Shown piece by piece: positions 1 to 9,110 of a stretch of DNA of 64,000 nt. Each line of letters begins with the position of its first letter. The stretch's first letter is position 1. The position numbers were made by a program, and so were the translations under genes. This DNA comes from JANMCE01 sp963791625 (GTDB lineage Bacteria > Actinomycetota > Acidimicrobiia > Acidimicrobiales > Ilumatobacteraceae): the NCBI GenBank assembly GCA_963791625.1, contig CAWBTA010000006.1, positions 1,612,001-1,676,000 on the forward strand, read 5' to 3'. The notes below the pieces were generated by a model, which worked only from the letters and a program-made list of their open reading frames with translations, searched no databases and had not been told where the DNA came from.

Positions 1-177
1 ATCGGTCGTGACCGCTTCGTAGACGGCTTGTCGCGCCGCGACCGGCATCTTCTGGTGGCGCAGAAAGCTTCGCACCACGGTTGGCACCGAAAGCGGCGGG
101 CGCTGGCGCGATCCGACGGCCGCAACCAGAAACGCCAGTTCGAGCGCCGGTCGAAGGGCTTCATGGTCGGCGCTCAC
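1..177 (-). CDS. N-terminal part of a conserved hypothetical protein (3' end outside window)
   Basis: An open minus-strand frame starts at GTG 177 and stays open for 59 codons to the window edge. The predicted start reads MSADHEALRPALELAFLVAA, followed by a Pro/Arg-rich stretch. It resembles, from memory only, N-terminal regions of hypothetical (NYN-type?) proteins of Acidimicrobiia; the functional domain would lie outside the window. It is divergent from the exonuclease/UvrC-like gene, and the LexA boxes at 196-230 lie between the two starts, so both may share SOS control. The true start and the function are uncertain. Confidence 0.45.
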   Translation of the reverse strand, partial: MSADHEALRPALELAFLVAAVGSRQRPPLSVPTVVRSFLRHQKMPVAARQAVYEAVTTD

Positions 178-195
178 CCCCACCAATCTATCGGA

Positions 196-230
196 CGAAC
201 ATTTGTTCTTGCCATCGAACGCTCGTTCGT
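196..230. promoter_or_regulatory. Two tandem LexA (SOS) boxes
   Basis: Bases 196-209 read CGAACATTTGTTCT and bases 216-229 read CGAACGCTCGTTCG. Both match the actinobacterial LexA operator core CGAAC-N4-GTTCG, the second one perfectly. A third, weaker match (AACGCTCGTTCGA, 251-263) overlaps the first codons of the downstream gene. Box spacing is 20 bp centre to centre, about two helical turns. The position directly upstream of a nuclease with UvrC homology makes SOS repression the natural reading. Confidence 0.7.
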
Positions 231-246
231 TTACGGTAAGACAACT

Positions 247-1890
247 ATGCAACGCTCGTTCGATGACCTGGGTACGCCGCTCCACGACGTCACGTTCTGC
301 GTCATTGACATCGAGACGACCGGCGGCAGCGCACAGGACGGCGGCATCACCGAGATCGGTGCCATCAAAGTTCGTGGCGGCGAGTGCCTCGGTACCTTCC
401 AGACCATGGTCAACCCGGGTCTCCTTATTCCGCCCACCATCACCATGCTCACCGGTATCACGCAGGCCATGGTGATCCAGGCTCCGCGTATCGAGGCGGT
501 ACTGCCGGCGTTGGTCGAGTTCACGGCCGGCACCGTGCTGGTCGGCCACAACGTCCGCTACGACCTCGGCTACCTCAACCTCGCGTTGGAACGGGGTGGG
601 TACGCCCGGTTCGCGAACCGTTCGGTCGACACCTGCGCGCTGGCCCGGCGCCTCGTGCGTGACGAGGTGCCCAACATCAAGCTGGGCACCCTCGCGTCGC
701 GCTTCCGGCTCGATCATCAACCCAGCCACCGTGCCCTCGACGATGCCCTCGCAACGGCCGACCTGCTCCATCTGCTCATTGGCCGCGCCGCCACCTTGGG
801 AGTGATGGGCCTCGACGATCTCATTGCGCTGCCCAAGCTGGGCAACCATCCGCAGGTCGCCAAGCTCAAGTTCACCAACGACCTGCCCCGCTCCCCCGGC
901 GTGTACCTGTTCATGGGTCCGCGTGATGAGGTGCTGTACGTCGGGAAGGCCACCAACCTTCGCGAGCGGGTGCGCTCGTACTTCTCCAGCGACGAACGCC
1001 GCAAGATCGGCAACATGCTGCGCGAGACCCAGGGCGTTCGCCACCTGGTGTGCGGATCGACCCTTGAGGCGTCCGTCCACGAGGTGCGCCTCATCCACGA
1101 GCATCAGCCCCGCTACAACCGGCAGAGCAAGGACTGGCGCGCCTATGCCTACGTGAAGTTCTCCATCGGTGAGACATTCCCGCGGCTTACCGTGTCGCGC
1201 ACCGCAGCCGACGACGGCGCGCTCTACCTCGGGCCGCTGTCGTCAACCTCGACCGCCCGACAGGTCATCGATGCCATCCACACCGTGGTGCCGTTGCGCC
1301 GATGTGGCACCAAGCTCGGGGGACGCAGTCGACCGCGAACGGGTCTGTGTACCTCCGCCCAGCTCGGAGTCGCGTCGTGCCCATGCACCGGTGAACTCGA
1401 CGCAGCCAGGTACGCCCGTTATGTCGCCACAGTGCTCAGCGCGCTGAACGGAGAGCCCGGGCTCCTCCTTGGCCCCTTGCAGGATCGCATGGAGCGGCTC
1501 GCCATGGCCGAGCGATTTGAGGAAGCGGCCGACGCTCGCGACCGTGCGGCCGCGCTCTCGAATGCACTCAAGCGCCAGGCCCGGCTCGATCGATTGCGCG
1601 GTGCCGGCCGCATTGAGATCGAGCTGCCCGGCGGTTACCACGCCGAGCTTCGTGACGGCCTGCTCGCAAGTAGCTGGCACGGGCATGATCAACCTCGGCT
1701 GCCGTTCGCCACTGCGGCTGATCAGCAAGGCCCGCTCCCAAAGGAACTGGCCGACGAGCTGCTCTGCGTGTCGGCGTGGCTCGACAAGGAAGCCCACCGC
1801 ATCCGCCTTACTCATTGCGACGGCGAATACCTGTCGCCGCTACGCCCCCTCCCCACCTTCGAACCCGCCGTCCACACCCGAGTCGGCTAA
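247..1890 (+). CDS. DEDDh 3'-5' exonuclease fused to a GIY-YIG UvrC-like endonuclease
   Basis: Predicted DNA-repair nuclease of 547 residues. The N-terminal half is a DnaQ/epsilon-type DEDDh exonuclease: the FCVIDIETTG motif (Exo I) lies near residue 18, and HNVRYD and HRALDDALAT follow as Exo II and III. The C-terminal half is a UvrC N-terminal-like GIY-YIG domain (GVYLF then VLYVGKATNLRERV), a cysteine group (RRC, GLC, SCPC) like that holding the UvrC iron-sulfur cluster, and a UVR-type helix (AERFEEAADARDRA) that in UvrC binds UvrB. The same architecture is known in actinobacteria (M. tuberculosis Rv2191 type). ATG 247 is chosen because homology begins directly after it; the frame is open upstream to 28 but that extension overlaps the LexA boxes. 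There is no RNase H-like UvrC C-terminal half. Confidence 0.88.
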   Translation: MQRSFDDLGTPLHDVTFCVIDIETTGGSAQDGGITEIGAIKVRGGECLGTFQTMVNPGLLIPPTITMLTGITQAMVIQAPRIEAVLPALVEFTAGTVLVGHNVRYDLGYLNLALERGGYARFANRSVDTCALARRLVRDEVPNIKLGTLASRFRLDHQPSHRALDDALATADLLHLLIGRAATLGVMGLDDLIALPKLGNHPQVAKLKFTNDLPRSPGVYLFMGPRDEVLYVGKATNLRERVRSYFSSDERRKIGNMLRETQGVRHLVCGSTLEASVHEVRLIHEHQPRYNRQSKDWRAYAYVKFSIGETFPRLTVSRTAADDGALYLGPLSSTSTARQVIDAIHTVVPLRRCGTKLGGRSRPRTGLCTSAQLGVASCPCTGELDAARYARYVATVLSALNGEPGLLLGPLQDRMERLAMAERFEEAADARDRAAALSNALKRQARLDRLRGAGRIEIELPGGYHAELRDGLLASSWHGHDQPRLPFATAADQQGPLPKELADELLCVSAWLDKEAHRIRLTHCDGEYLSPLRPLPTFEPAVHTRVG

Positions 1891-1920
1891 CACCCCACCG
1901 ACCCGGGTATCAGCGTCACG

Positions 1921-3621
1921 TCACCTCTTGCCGGTTGCGTATCCCGTGAGCTTTACCTCGTGGACCTGCTTCTGATCGTCTTTCATTCTAAGCGTCGCGG
2001 CACGATTCCCCGTACCCTTCTCGGGCGCAAAGCGAATCGTGACGTTGCATGATTGCCCCTGCTTCAAGACCTTCTCCTCGCACATGTTCTTCGTGATCTC
2101 GAAGTCTTCCTGGCGCCTGTCGGTGAATCCGACCTTCGTGACGAATCCGGGCGACGTGCCGTTGTTGGTGACCGTAACGATTTGTACTGCGGATCTCTTG
2201 CCGACGGTTCCAAAGTCGACGGAGTCGGCCGAGAGCGACATGAGGTGGGCCGGGGTACCGAAGTTGATCGCGCCAACGACAGCAGGGGCGAAACCTTCAC
2301 AGTGGAACTCGAACTGGGCAGAGAGCTGCTGCGGATCTCCAGCAGCGTCAAGCTCCAGCTTGTCCACGACGAAACGCCCGCTCACGGTCTGACAGCCGCG
2401 ACTCTCACCGTCCAGATCCAACCCTGGCCTTCCGGGCGAACGGAAGATAGAGCGTTGTGCTCGTTCGTAGGTGCCGATCGACCAAGGTTGCCCGAGAGGC
2501 GGCGCGAGCGTGAGTGAGTAGCTCTGACCAGGCGAGGTAAGTCCGATCACGAAACTGCCGTCGTTCTGCTTCGCCGGCTTCCCAGCCATCATGGTGAGGT
2601 TTTGTCCGTGGAGCACATACTCGCCAGCGTCTCCATTCAGGACCGCGGTTCCAGCCGCCGTTGGCGCCGGCAGAACTCGATTGGGCGCAGGAGCATAAGA
2701 GATAGCTCCTACAACGGCAGGCAGAAGTGTGGTGCAATGGGCTTCGAATCGAGCCTCAAAGACTCGTGGCAGTCCATCGGAGTCCAACTCCACCTTGTCC
2801 ACCACGAACCTTCCGTAGGTTTCGCAGCCTCGACCCTCTCCAGACAGGTCGAGGGTCGGATAATCGGCGCCTTGGGACCTAGCTGACTCGTAGGTACCGA
2901 CGGCCCACGGATTCCCTGCTGCCGGTGAGATCGACAAGGTGAACTGTTGGGTTGGTGACGTCAGTTGAAACCGCAGCAAGGTGCCGTACGGATTTTGCAC
3001 CTGCGTGGCGGCGAGACTCAACGTCTGGCCATTGAGAATCCAGTCTCCCGCCTGCCCGAGGAGTTGCGCGGTACCTAGCGCGGCAGCGCCCGGCAGAGCT
3101 CGGGGCGCCGTCGCTGAGAAGTTGATGGCGCCGGTGATGGCTGGGGCGAGTCCCTCGCAGTGAAACTCGTATTGCGCCGAGAAGGCAAGCGGTAAGTCGT
3201 CTACGTTGAGGGATATCGAGTCAACCACAAATCGGCCTGTCGAGATATCGCAGCCACGGCCGTCTCCGGAAATGCTCAGCAGTGGCTCCTCCGGCGAGCC
3301 ACCTCTGGTCGCTCCGTCGTAGACACCGGTCGTCAGCCTGGGCTGGGACGTCGACGGTGCGAACCAAAGCTCAAGATCGTGGTCTGCCGACTGGAGACGA
3401 AACCGAAGACCGTTGGAATACAGCTTCATGGGCGTGATGGCGGTGAACGACAGGCTGTTCGCGCCGACGACATAGTCCCCGGCCTCGCCGACCAGAGTTG
3501 CCGTACCGAGCGGGGCAGGAGGGGGCAAAACCACCGCTGATGATGGACTGGCTCCTGCCATCGCTCCGAGGGCCGAACCCGCCAAGAGGACGGCACTGAC
3601 AACACTCTTCCAGCGCTTCAT
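1921..3621 (-). CDS. Secreted protein with three tandem repeats and a C-terminal ASPM/SPD-2/Hydin-like domain
   Basis: The 566-residue protein starts with a signal peptide (MKRWKSVVSAVLLAGSALG, Ala-rich cleavage region). Three homologous repeats of about 130 residues follow. Each has a G-T-A-x-L-x-G-x-A-G-[DE]-[YW] opening, a central G-[TV]-Y-[ED] element, a GRGC or SRGC cysteine followed by GRFVVDK, and an F-x-A-x-[YF]-E-[FA]-H-C motif then AP-[AS]-[IV]-x-G-AI. The two conserved Cys of each repeat probably form a disulfide. The last 105 residues (VDFGTVGKRSAVQIVTVTNNG) resemble the Ig-like ASPM-SPD-2-Hydin family. No catalytic motif is visible; a cell-surface or matrix role is inference only. 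It has a divergent purine-rich leader and is convergent with the exonuclease gene. Confidence 0.75.
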   Translation of the reverse strand: MKRWKSVVSAVLLAGSALGAMAGASPSSAVVLPPPAPLGTATLVGEAGDYVVGANSLSFTAITPMKLYSNGLRFRLQSADHDLELWFAPSTSQPRLTTGVYDGATRGGSPEEPLLSISGDGRGCDISTGRFVVDSISLNVDDLPLAFSAQYEFHCEGLAPAITGAINFSATAPRALPGAAALGTAQLLGQAGDWILNGQTLSLAATQVQNPYGTLLRFQLTSPTQQFTLSISPAAGNPWAVGTYESARSQGADYPTLDLSGEGRGCETYGRFVVDKVELDSDGLPRVFEARFEAHCTTLLPAVVGAISYAPAPNRVLPAPTAAGTAVLNGDAGEYVLHGQNLTMMAGKPAKQNDGSFVIGLTSPGQSYSLTLAPPLGQPWSIGTYERAQRSIFRSPGRPGLDLDGESRGCQTVSGRFVVDKLELDAAGDPQQLSAQFEFHCEGFAPAVVGAINFGTPAHLMSLSADSVDFGTVGKRSAVQIVTVTNNGTSPGFVTKVGFTDRRQEDFEITKNMCEEKVLKQGQSCNVTIRFAPEKGTGNRAATLRMKDDQKQVHEVKLTGYATGKR

Positions 3622-3787
3622 GAATTCTCCTGAGGACTACAGACCGCGTGACGAGTGGCGACGTTACGGACGGGTGTCCGACCGGGCAATGCCCGACGCC
3701 TCATCTGAACCGGACTGTGACTCGAACAAGATGTTCAGGCCGAATGTCTCGATACCGTCAACAACGGTCGAACGCCGCGGCGCCCGG

Positions 3788-4264
3788 TTAGTCGTCGTCG
3801 GCAGCCTTCAAAGCCGCCGACATCGTGGTCGGCAGCGTCCAGCGCTCTTGCGGCATGTGGTGCTCGCGTGCCCACGCAATGGTTAGTGCGTCGCTGCCGG
3901 CGGATGACAACATGGTGGCGCCAATGTCGTCGTGGCGACGGTATCGAGCAAACCGACTCGGGCCGCTGCGTCGGTTCACCAATGTCGCCAACACGCGGGC
4001 GAAGGTGCCGAGATTGCTGTCCACCTTGCCCACGTCGTGCAACAGGGCAGCGGCCAGGACGGGGCGACTGGCGTCAGCGCCCAGCATGTCGGCGACATCC
4101 CGAGCGACCCCGACCGCGTGGCGGCGATCGGCCACCGACATGCGAGCCCACAGCGCCTGCTCGCCCGGCAACATGAGCTCCATCGCCCACGCCGTGTCCA
4201 GCGTTGCCGGCTCGCGTCTCGACAACGATCCGAAGAACCGCTGGGCGAGGTGAACGATCTCCAC
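3788..4264 (-). CDS. HD-domain protein
   Basis: Predicted metal-dependent phosphohydrolase-like protein, 158 residues from GTG 4264. The HD signature is visible as ALLHDVGKVDSNLG, with a second histidine region AREHHMPQERW near the C-terminus. The open frame extends upstream to 4393 but would then overlap xerD deeply; GTG 4264 (or TTG 4273) directly follows the xerD stop at 4275-4277, consistent with translational coupling. It is the last gene of the pyrG-Nudix-xerD cluster. Substrate unknown; HD proteins of this size include nucleotide hydrolases and structural members. Confidence 0.75.
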   Translation of the reverse strand: MEIVHLAQRFFGSLSRREPATLDTAWAMELMLPGEQALWARMSVADRRHAVGVARDVADMLGADASRPVLAAALLHDVGKVDSNLGTFARVLATLVNRRSGPSRFARYRRHDDIGATMLSSAGSDALTIAWAREHHMPQERWTLPTTMSAALKAADDD

Positions 4265-4274
4265 CCCGGTCAAC

Positions 4275-5201
4275 CTATCGCTGTCGCGATCGGGGGTGCG
4301 CGTCAAGAAACACCTGACGCAGCCGGTCCGTCGACACCCGGGTGTAGATCTGTGTGGTGGAGATCGACGCATGGCCGAGGAGCTCCTGCACAATGCGAAG
4401 ATCGGCCCCGTGGTCGAGCAGATGGGTGGCGCAGGAGTGCCGCAGCACGTGGGGTGTCAGGCGGTCGCCGAGCCCCACCGCGTCGCCGTAACGGCGCACA
4501 ACTCCCCATGCACCCTGGCGGCTGAGTCGACCGCCGCGGATGTTGAGAAAGACGGCTTCGCTGTCACCTCGGCGGGCCCATCGGGTCGGCACCATGGCGC
4601 CGCGTCCGGAGCCGGTCAGCCAATCATCCAACGCTCGGCTGGCCGGTCGACCGAACGGCACGATGCGCTCCTTCGATCCCTTGCCGAAGACCCTGACGAG
4701 GCCCGACTCTTGATCGATATCCGACAGTGATAGTCCGGTGAGCTCGCTGATCCGCATCCCTGTCGCGTACAACAATTCCAGTATCGCCCGGTCGCGACGG
4801 TGAGCCGGCTCGTTTCCCACCACCGCCGCGAGCAGCATGTTGACGTCGTCCTCGGACAGCGCTTTCGGCAACCCTGCAGGTGTGCGGGGCGCGGCCACGT
4901 CGGCAGCGGGATCAACCGTCGCGGTACCTTCCACCACGAGGAACCGATGCATCGTGCGCACGGACACCACGCCGCGTGTGATCGATGATGCGGCGCGCCC
5001 TTCGGCGCGTAGGTCGGCAATGTACTGCTCGATGTCAGCCTCCGTCGCGTCGGTAACGGACGAACCGCGCGAGGCCAGCCAGGCGCAGTAACGCGTGAGG
5101 TCAGTCCGGTAAGCCGTGAGCGTGTTGGCTGACCGGCCCCGCTCCACCATAAGCCAGGTGAGGAACTCCTCGGCTGGCAGCGGCAGCACCGCAGCGGTCA
5201 C
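4275..5201 (-). CDS. xerD: Site-specific tyrosine recombinase XerD
   Basis: 308-residue tyrosine recombinase. An N-terminal SAM-like DNA-binding domain (TWLMVERGRSANTLTAYRTD) precedes a catalytic domain with Arg150 (ATGMRISEL), Lys174/177, His251 and Arg254 (HVLRHSCATH), His277 (LLGHASI) and nucleophile Tyr286 (TTQIYTRV). The set is complete. With its partner XerC it would resolve chromosome dimers at dif. The GTG start overlaps the Nudix stop (GTGA). The pyrG-Nudix-xerD order is conserved in actinobacteria (Rv1699-Rv1701), which supports housekeeping XerD rather than a phage integrase. Confidence 0.93.
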   Translation of the reverse strand: MTAAVLPLPAEEFLTWLMVERGRSANTLTAYRTDLTRYCAWLASRGSSVTDATEADIEQYIADLRAEGRAASSITRGVVSVRTMHRFLVVEGTATVDPAADVAAPRTPAGLPKALSEDDVNMLLAAVVGNEPAHRRDRAILELLYATGMRISELTGLSLSDIDQESGLVRVFGKGSKERIVPFGRPASRALDDWLTGSGRGAMVPTRWARRGDSEAVFLNIRGGRLSRQGAWGVVRRYGDAVGLGDRLTPHVLRHSCATHLLDHGADLRIVQELLGHASISTTQIYTRVSTDRLRQVFLDAHPRSRQR

Positions 5202-5770
5202 GGCGTTGGCAGCGTTGGGATGCCGAGCCGGGCCGCGGCCATCAGCAGACCGATCACCGCGGATGACGCGGTGATCGTTCCGTGCCAGACCATGGTGAGC
5301 GCCTGGTCGAAGGGCACGTGCTCGATGACGAGATGCTGTTCCTCCGGCCCTTCGGTCTGCGCTCCCACATGGGTGAGACCGCGGGCGAGGTAAATGAGAT
5401 GGCTGCCATCGGTGATGCCGACTGACGGATGGAAGTTGGCCAGCAACTCCATCGAGTCGACGGTGTAGCCAACTTCCTCCAGCAGTTCACGCCGCGCTGT
5501 TGCTGCCGGATCCTCACCGTCTTTGTCCCGCATACCGGCGGGCACTTCCCACATCTCGCGCTCCATGGCGGCGCGCCACTGGCGGATGAGGATGACCGTT
5601 GGTGGCATTACCGTTTCGTCGACCGCGATGACGCTGACGGCACCCGGCGACCGCACGAACGTGCGGACGAACTCCTCACCCGTAGGCGACTCGTAGGATC
5701 CTTCGATCAAATCCCACACATGCCAGCGGTGCAACGACCGCTCGCTCTGCCGGCGAAACCCGGCCGTCAT
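5198..5770 (-). CDS. Nudix hydrolase, ADP-ribose pyrophosphatase type
   Basis: 190-residue Nudix protein with a complete Nudix box, GMRDKDGE then ARRELLEEVGY (pattern G-x5-E-x7-R-E-x2-E-E-x-G). It has the N-terminal beta region and EVPAG element typical of ADP-ribose/NDP-sugar pyrophosphatases, which hydrolyse ADP-ribose to AMP and ribose 5-phosphate. ATG 5770 overlaps the pyrG stop (ATGA) and its own stop overlaps the xerD GTG, so the three are co-translated. The exact substrate cannot be told from sequence. Confidence 0.88.
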   Translation of the reverse strand: MTAGFRRQSERSLHRWHVWDLIEGSYESPTGEEFVRTFVRSPGAVSVIAVDETVMPPTVILIRQWRAAMEREMWEVPAGMRDKDGEDPAATARRELLEEVGYTVDSMELLANFHPSVGITDGSHLIYLARGLTHVGAQTEGPEEQHLVIEHVPFDQALTMVWHGTITASSAVIGLLMAAARLGIPTLPTP

Positions 5771-7419
5771 GCCGTAGGTGAGGAGGCGTTGGCAGTCGTC
5801 GCGAAAGGGATGTGCGGGTTGCGACCTTCGGCCCGGGCCAGCGACGCGCCGATCAGACCGCGAAACAGCGGGTGGGCGCGGTCGGGGCGGCTCTTGAACT
5901 CGGGGTGCGCCTGCGTGCCAACCCAGAACGGGTGGCCGGAAAGCTCGATGAACTCGACCAGACGGTTGTCGGGTGATGTGCCGGAGCAGATAAAGCCGGC
6001 CGACTCAAAACGAGTGCGGTAGGCCGAGTTGAACTCGTAGCGGTGACGGTGACGCTCACTCACGACCTGCTCGCCGTATGCCTCATACACCAACGAGCCG
6101 GGCTGCAGCACCGCGTAATAGGCGCCCAGTCGCATGGTGCCACCCATGTCGGTTACGTCACGCTGATCATTCATAAGGTCGATGACCGGATGGGGCGTGA
6201 GGGGATCAACCTCGGTGGAGTTCGCGCCGGTGAGACCAAGCACGTTGCGTGCGAAATCGATCGACATCATCTGCAGGCCAAGGCACAGCCCAAGGCACGG
6301 GACACCGTGTTCGCGTGCGTAACCGGCTGCGGCAATTTTCCCCTCGATACCGCGGTCGCCAAAGCCACCGGGGATGACCATGCCGTCCAGGTGCGCGAGT
6401 CGGCCTTCGGCCATCAGACCTTCGACCTCTTCGGCCTGGATCCATTCGATCTCCACCTTGGCACCGTGATGGAATCCGGCGTGCTTCAGGCTCTCGACGA
6501 CGGAGAGATAGGCGTCGGGCAACTGGATGTACTTGCCGATAAGACCGATGCGAACAGGCCTGGTGGCGGCCTCGACCTTGGCGACGATTGCCTTCCACGG
6601 ATCAAGGTTGGGAGTGCCTTCGAGCTTGAGCACCCGGCAAACCTCGTCGTCGAGGCCTTCGCTATGCAGCACAAGCGGAAGTTCGTAAATGTTCTTGGCG
6701 TCGGCCGCGTTCACCACCGCGCGCTCGTCAACGTCGCACAGGCTGGAGATCTTGGCCTTCAACGCGACCGACAGCGGTTCGTCACTGCGGCACACGATGA
6801 CGTCGGGCTGAATCCCGCGGCTTCGCAGCTCGGTGACGGAGTGCTGCGTGGGCTTGGTCTTCTGCTCGCCCGATGGACCGATGAACGGCACGAGGGTCAC
6901 GTGGATGTAGCAGACGTTGTCACGACCGACGTCCTTGCGGAACTGCCGCAGCGCTTCAAGGAACGGAAGAATCTCAATGTCACCAACGGTGCCGCCGACC
7001 TCGGTGATGACGACATCGACGTCGTCGGTGGCCAAACGCTTCACCCGACGCTTGATCTCGTCGGTGATGTGTGGGATGACCTGCACGGTCTTGCCCAGGT
7101 AGTCACCGCGGCGCTCGGCCGCGAGCACCGCCTGGTAGATCGAGCCGGTCGTGGCGTTCGACGAGCGGATCAGTGGCTCATCGATGAATCGCTCGTAGTG
7201 GCCGAGGTCGAGGTCGGTCTCGCCCCCGTCGTCGGTGACAAACACCTCACCGTGCTCGAACGGGTTCATGGTGCCGGGGTCGACGTTGATGTACGGGTCG
7301 AGCTTTTGCATCGTGACTCGCAGGCCCCGCATTTTCAGCAGGCGGCCCAGGGATGAAGCGGTCAAGCCTTTCCCGAGGGAGGAGGCAACACCACCGGTCA
7401 CAAAAATATGCTTGGCCAC
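5767..7419 (-). CDS. pyrG: CTP synthase
   Basis: Glutamine-hydrolysing UTP to CTP amination, last step of de novo CTP synthesis. The 550-residue protein has the N-terminal synthetase domain with GGVASSLGKGL P-loop and LDPYINVDPGTMNPF, and a C-terminal class I glutamine amidotransferase with nucleophile Cys in LGLCLGLQM and the HPEF His-Glu pair. GTG 7419 is chosen because a GGAGGA ribosome-binding site lies 10 bases upstream and MAKHIFVTGG aligns with the family start; an in-frame TTG at 7443 would add eight residues. The C-terminus runs into the Nudix gene (ATGA). Confidence 0.96.
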   Translation of the reverse strand: MAKHIFVTGGVASSLGKGLTASSLGRLLKMRGLRVTMQKLDPYINVDPGTMNPFEHGEVFVTDDGGETDLDLGHYERFIDEPLIRSSNATTGSIYQAVLAAERRGDYLGKTVQVIPHITDEIKRRVKRLATDDVDVVITEVGGTVGDIEILPFLEALRQFRKDVGRDNVCYIHVTLVPFIGPSGEQKTKPTQHSVTELRSRGIQPDVIVCRSDEPLSVALKAKISSLCDVDERAVVNAADAKNIYELPLVLHSEGLDDEVCRVLKLEGTPNLDPWKAIVAKVEAATRPVRIGLIGKYIQLPDAYLSVVESLKHAGFHHGAKVEIEWIQAEEVEGLMAEGRLAHLDGMVIPGGFGDRGIEGKIAAAGYAREHGVPCLGLCLGLQMMSIDFARNVLGLTGANSTEVDPLTPHPVIDLMNDQRDVTDMGGTMRLGAYYAVLQPGSLVYEAYGEQVVSERHRHRYEFNSAYRTRFESAGFICSGTSPDNRLVEFIELSGHPFWVGTQAHPEFKSRPDRAHPLFRGLIGASLARAEGRNPHIPFATTANASSPTA

Positions 7420-7518
7420 GATTTGGGTGTCCTCCGTCGACAAGAGAATCGGCCGGACACCAACGCGTCCGGGGACGTACCGGTCGAGAGTAGCGCGCGA
7501 TCCACCCGTGCGGGTGAT

Positions 7519-9105
7519 TTAGCCGCGGGCGCTCTTCGCCGATGCGAGGAGTTCTTCGGCGTGACGGTGGGCCGAGTCGCTTTCGGCCAGGCCCGAAAGC
7601 ATCCGGGAGAGCTCGCGGGTGCGTTCCTCTCCCGTGACGACCGACGCACCCGTAATGGTGCGCTTGGCCACGGTCTGTTTGGTTACCACGATCTGCTGAT
7701 CGGCAAACGCGGCAACCTGAGCCAAGTGCGTGACCACGAACACCTGATGATTACGACCCAACTGCGCCAACGATCGACCGACAGCAAGGGCTGCCTCACC
7801 ACCAATGCCGGCGTCGACTTCATCGAATACCAGCGTCTCGGGGGCACCCGTGAGCACCAGACGCAGGGCCAGCATCGTGCGCGCCAATTCGCCACCCGAA
7901 GCCACCTTGGCGAGCGGATGCAACGCCTCACCGGGGTTGGCTTGGAACAAGATCGAGACATCGTCGGCTGGGCCGCCACCAACGACTCGAACCTCGAGCT
8001 GTGCCTTGGGCAGCGCCAGTTCACGAAGATGACTCTGCACTGCCGTGCCCAGCCCTGGCGCTGCTCTCTTGCGCTTCGTTGCGACCTTGTCGGCGGCCTT
8101 GGCTTCCCGTTGCGTCTCTTCATCGATGGCTCGTTGCAGTTCGGCCACACGTTCATCGTGACTGACCAGTTCATCGAAACGGGCGGCCAGCTTCCCCTGT
8201 TCGGCCATGACATCGGCCAGCTTGTCGCCGTACTTGCGGCACAGGTCACGCAGCTTCTGCCGTCTCGCCCGCACCTCGGCCAATCGCTCAGGATTCTCCT
8301 CGATGCGTTCTGCGGTCGCACGCAGATCAGCCACCAAGTCATCAAGCTCGGCTGCGGCCGACTTGAGTCGCTCGGCTGCGGCCGCGAACGGGGCGCGGGC
8401 CGACAGCAGCGCGTACGCGGTGCGAAGCTGATCGAGGGTGCCGTCGTCACCGGACAACAACGACAGCGCGGCCTCCGCGGCCTCGGTGTGAGCGACGGCG
8501 CCGGCCAGCACCTCTTCTTCGGCGTCGAGGCGTTGTTCTTCGTCGGCATCCGTCAGCTGCGCGGCGTCGATTTCGTCGAGTTGGAATCGCAGCAGGTCAA
8601 GCTCGCGGGCCCGCGTTCGTTCATCGCCACCGATGCCATTCAGTTCGGCGACAAGCCCGGCGCGACGTTTGCGGATATCGGTCAGCTCGCTCAGGTCAAC
8701 CTCGGCATAGGTGTCCAGCGCCGCTCGTTGCGGGCCGACGGAAAGAAGACTCTGGTGGCTGTGCTGCCCGTGCAGATCCACGAGTGATGATCCCTGTTCG
8801 GCCAGCAGCGCCGCGGTCGCCAACCGACCGTTGATGTACGCCCGCGAGCGCCCGTCGGTGGGCACAGTGCGGGCCAGAATGATTTCATCATCCCCAACGA
8901 CGAAGCGGCCCTCGATGTGGGCTTCTTGCGCGCCGTCGCGCACGACGGTCGCATCGGCACGGTCACCGAGCAGCAGGTTGATGGCCTCGATCAGCATGGT
9001 TTTCCCCGCACCGGTCTCGCCCGTGAGCGCCGTGAGCCCGGCACCAAATCGCAACGTCAGGTCGGCGATGATGCCCATGTTTTCGATGTGCAGTTCGGTG
9101 AGCAC
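7519..9105 (-). CDS. recN: DNA repair protein RecN
   Basis: SMC-like ATPase of double-strand break repair, 528 residues. Walker A LTGETGAGKTMLIEAI sits at the N-terminus; ABC signature and Walker B (ASGGELARTMLAL and LVFDEVDAGIGG) lie in the C-terminal third, separated by a long charged coiled-coil region (KRRAGLVAELNGIG through AELQRAIDEETQREAKAADK). GTG 9105 follows the nadK stop by 5 bases; the frame is open further upstream into nadK but homology starts with LTELHIENMGII. tlyA-nadK-recN is the conserved actinobacterial order. No LexA box was found directly before it; expression probably follows the tlyA promoter. Confidence 0.95.
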   Translation of the reverse strand: MLTELHIENMGIIADLTLRFGAGLTALTGETGAGKTMLIEAINLLLGDRADATVVRDGAQEAHIEGRFVVGDDEIILARTVPTDGRSRAYINGRLATAALLAEQGSSLVDLHGQHSHQSLLSVGPQRAALDTYAEVDLSELTDIRKRRAGLVAELNGIGGDERTRARELDLLRFQLDEIDAAQLTDADEEQRLDAEEEVLAGAVAHTEAAEAALSLLSGDDGTLDQLRTAYALLSARAPFAAAAERLKSAAAELDDLVADLRATAERIEENPERLAEVRARRQKLRDLCRKYGDKLADVMAEQGKLAARFDELVSHDERVAELQRAIDEETQREAKAADKVATKRKRAAPGLGTAVQSHLRELALPKAQLEVRVVGGGPADDVSILFQANPGEALHPLAKVASGGELARTMLALRLVLTGAPETLVFDEVDAGIGGEAALAVGRSLAQLGRNHQVFVVTHLAQVAAFADQQIVVTKQTVAKRTITGASVVTGEERTRELSRMLSGLAESDSAHRHAEELLASAKSARG

Positions 9106-9110
9106 GCCGA

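Noticed and set aside
4275..5201. XerD as a phage integrase marking a prophage
   Set aside because: It sits in the conserved pyrG-Nudix-xerD cluster with no phage genes or att repeats.
6043..8787. Two long plus-strand open frames opposite pyrG and recN
   Set aside because: Antisense to pyrG and recN, with no family match and no start signals.
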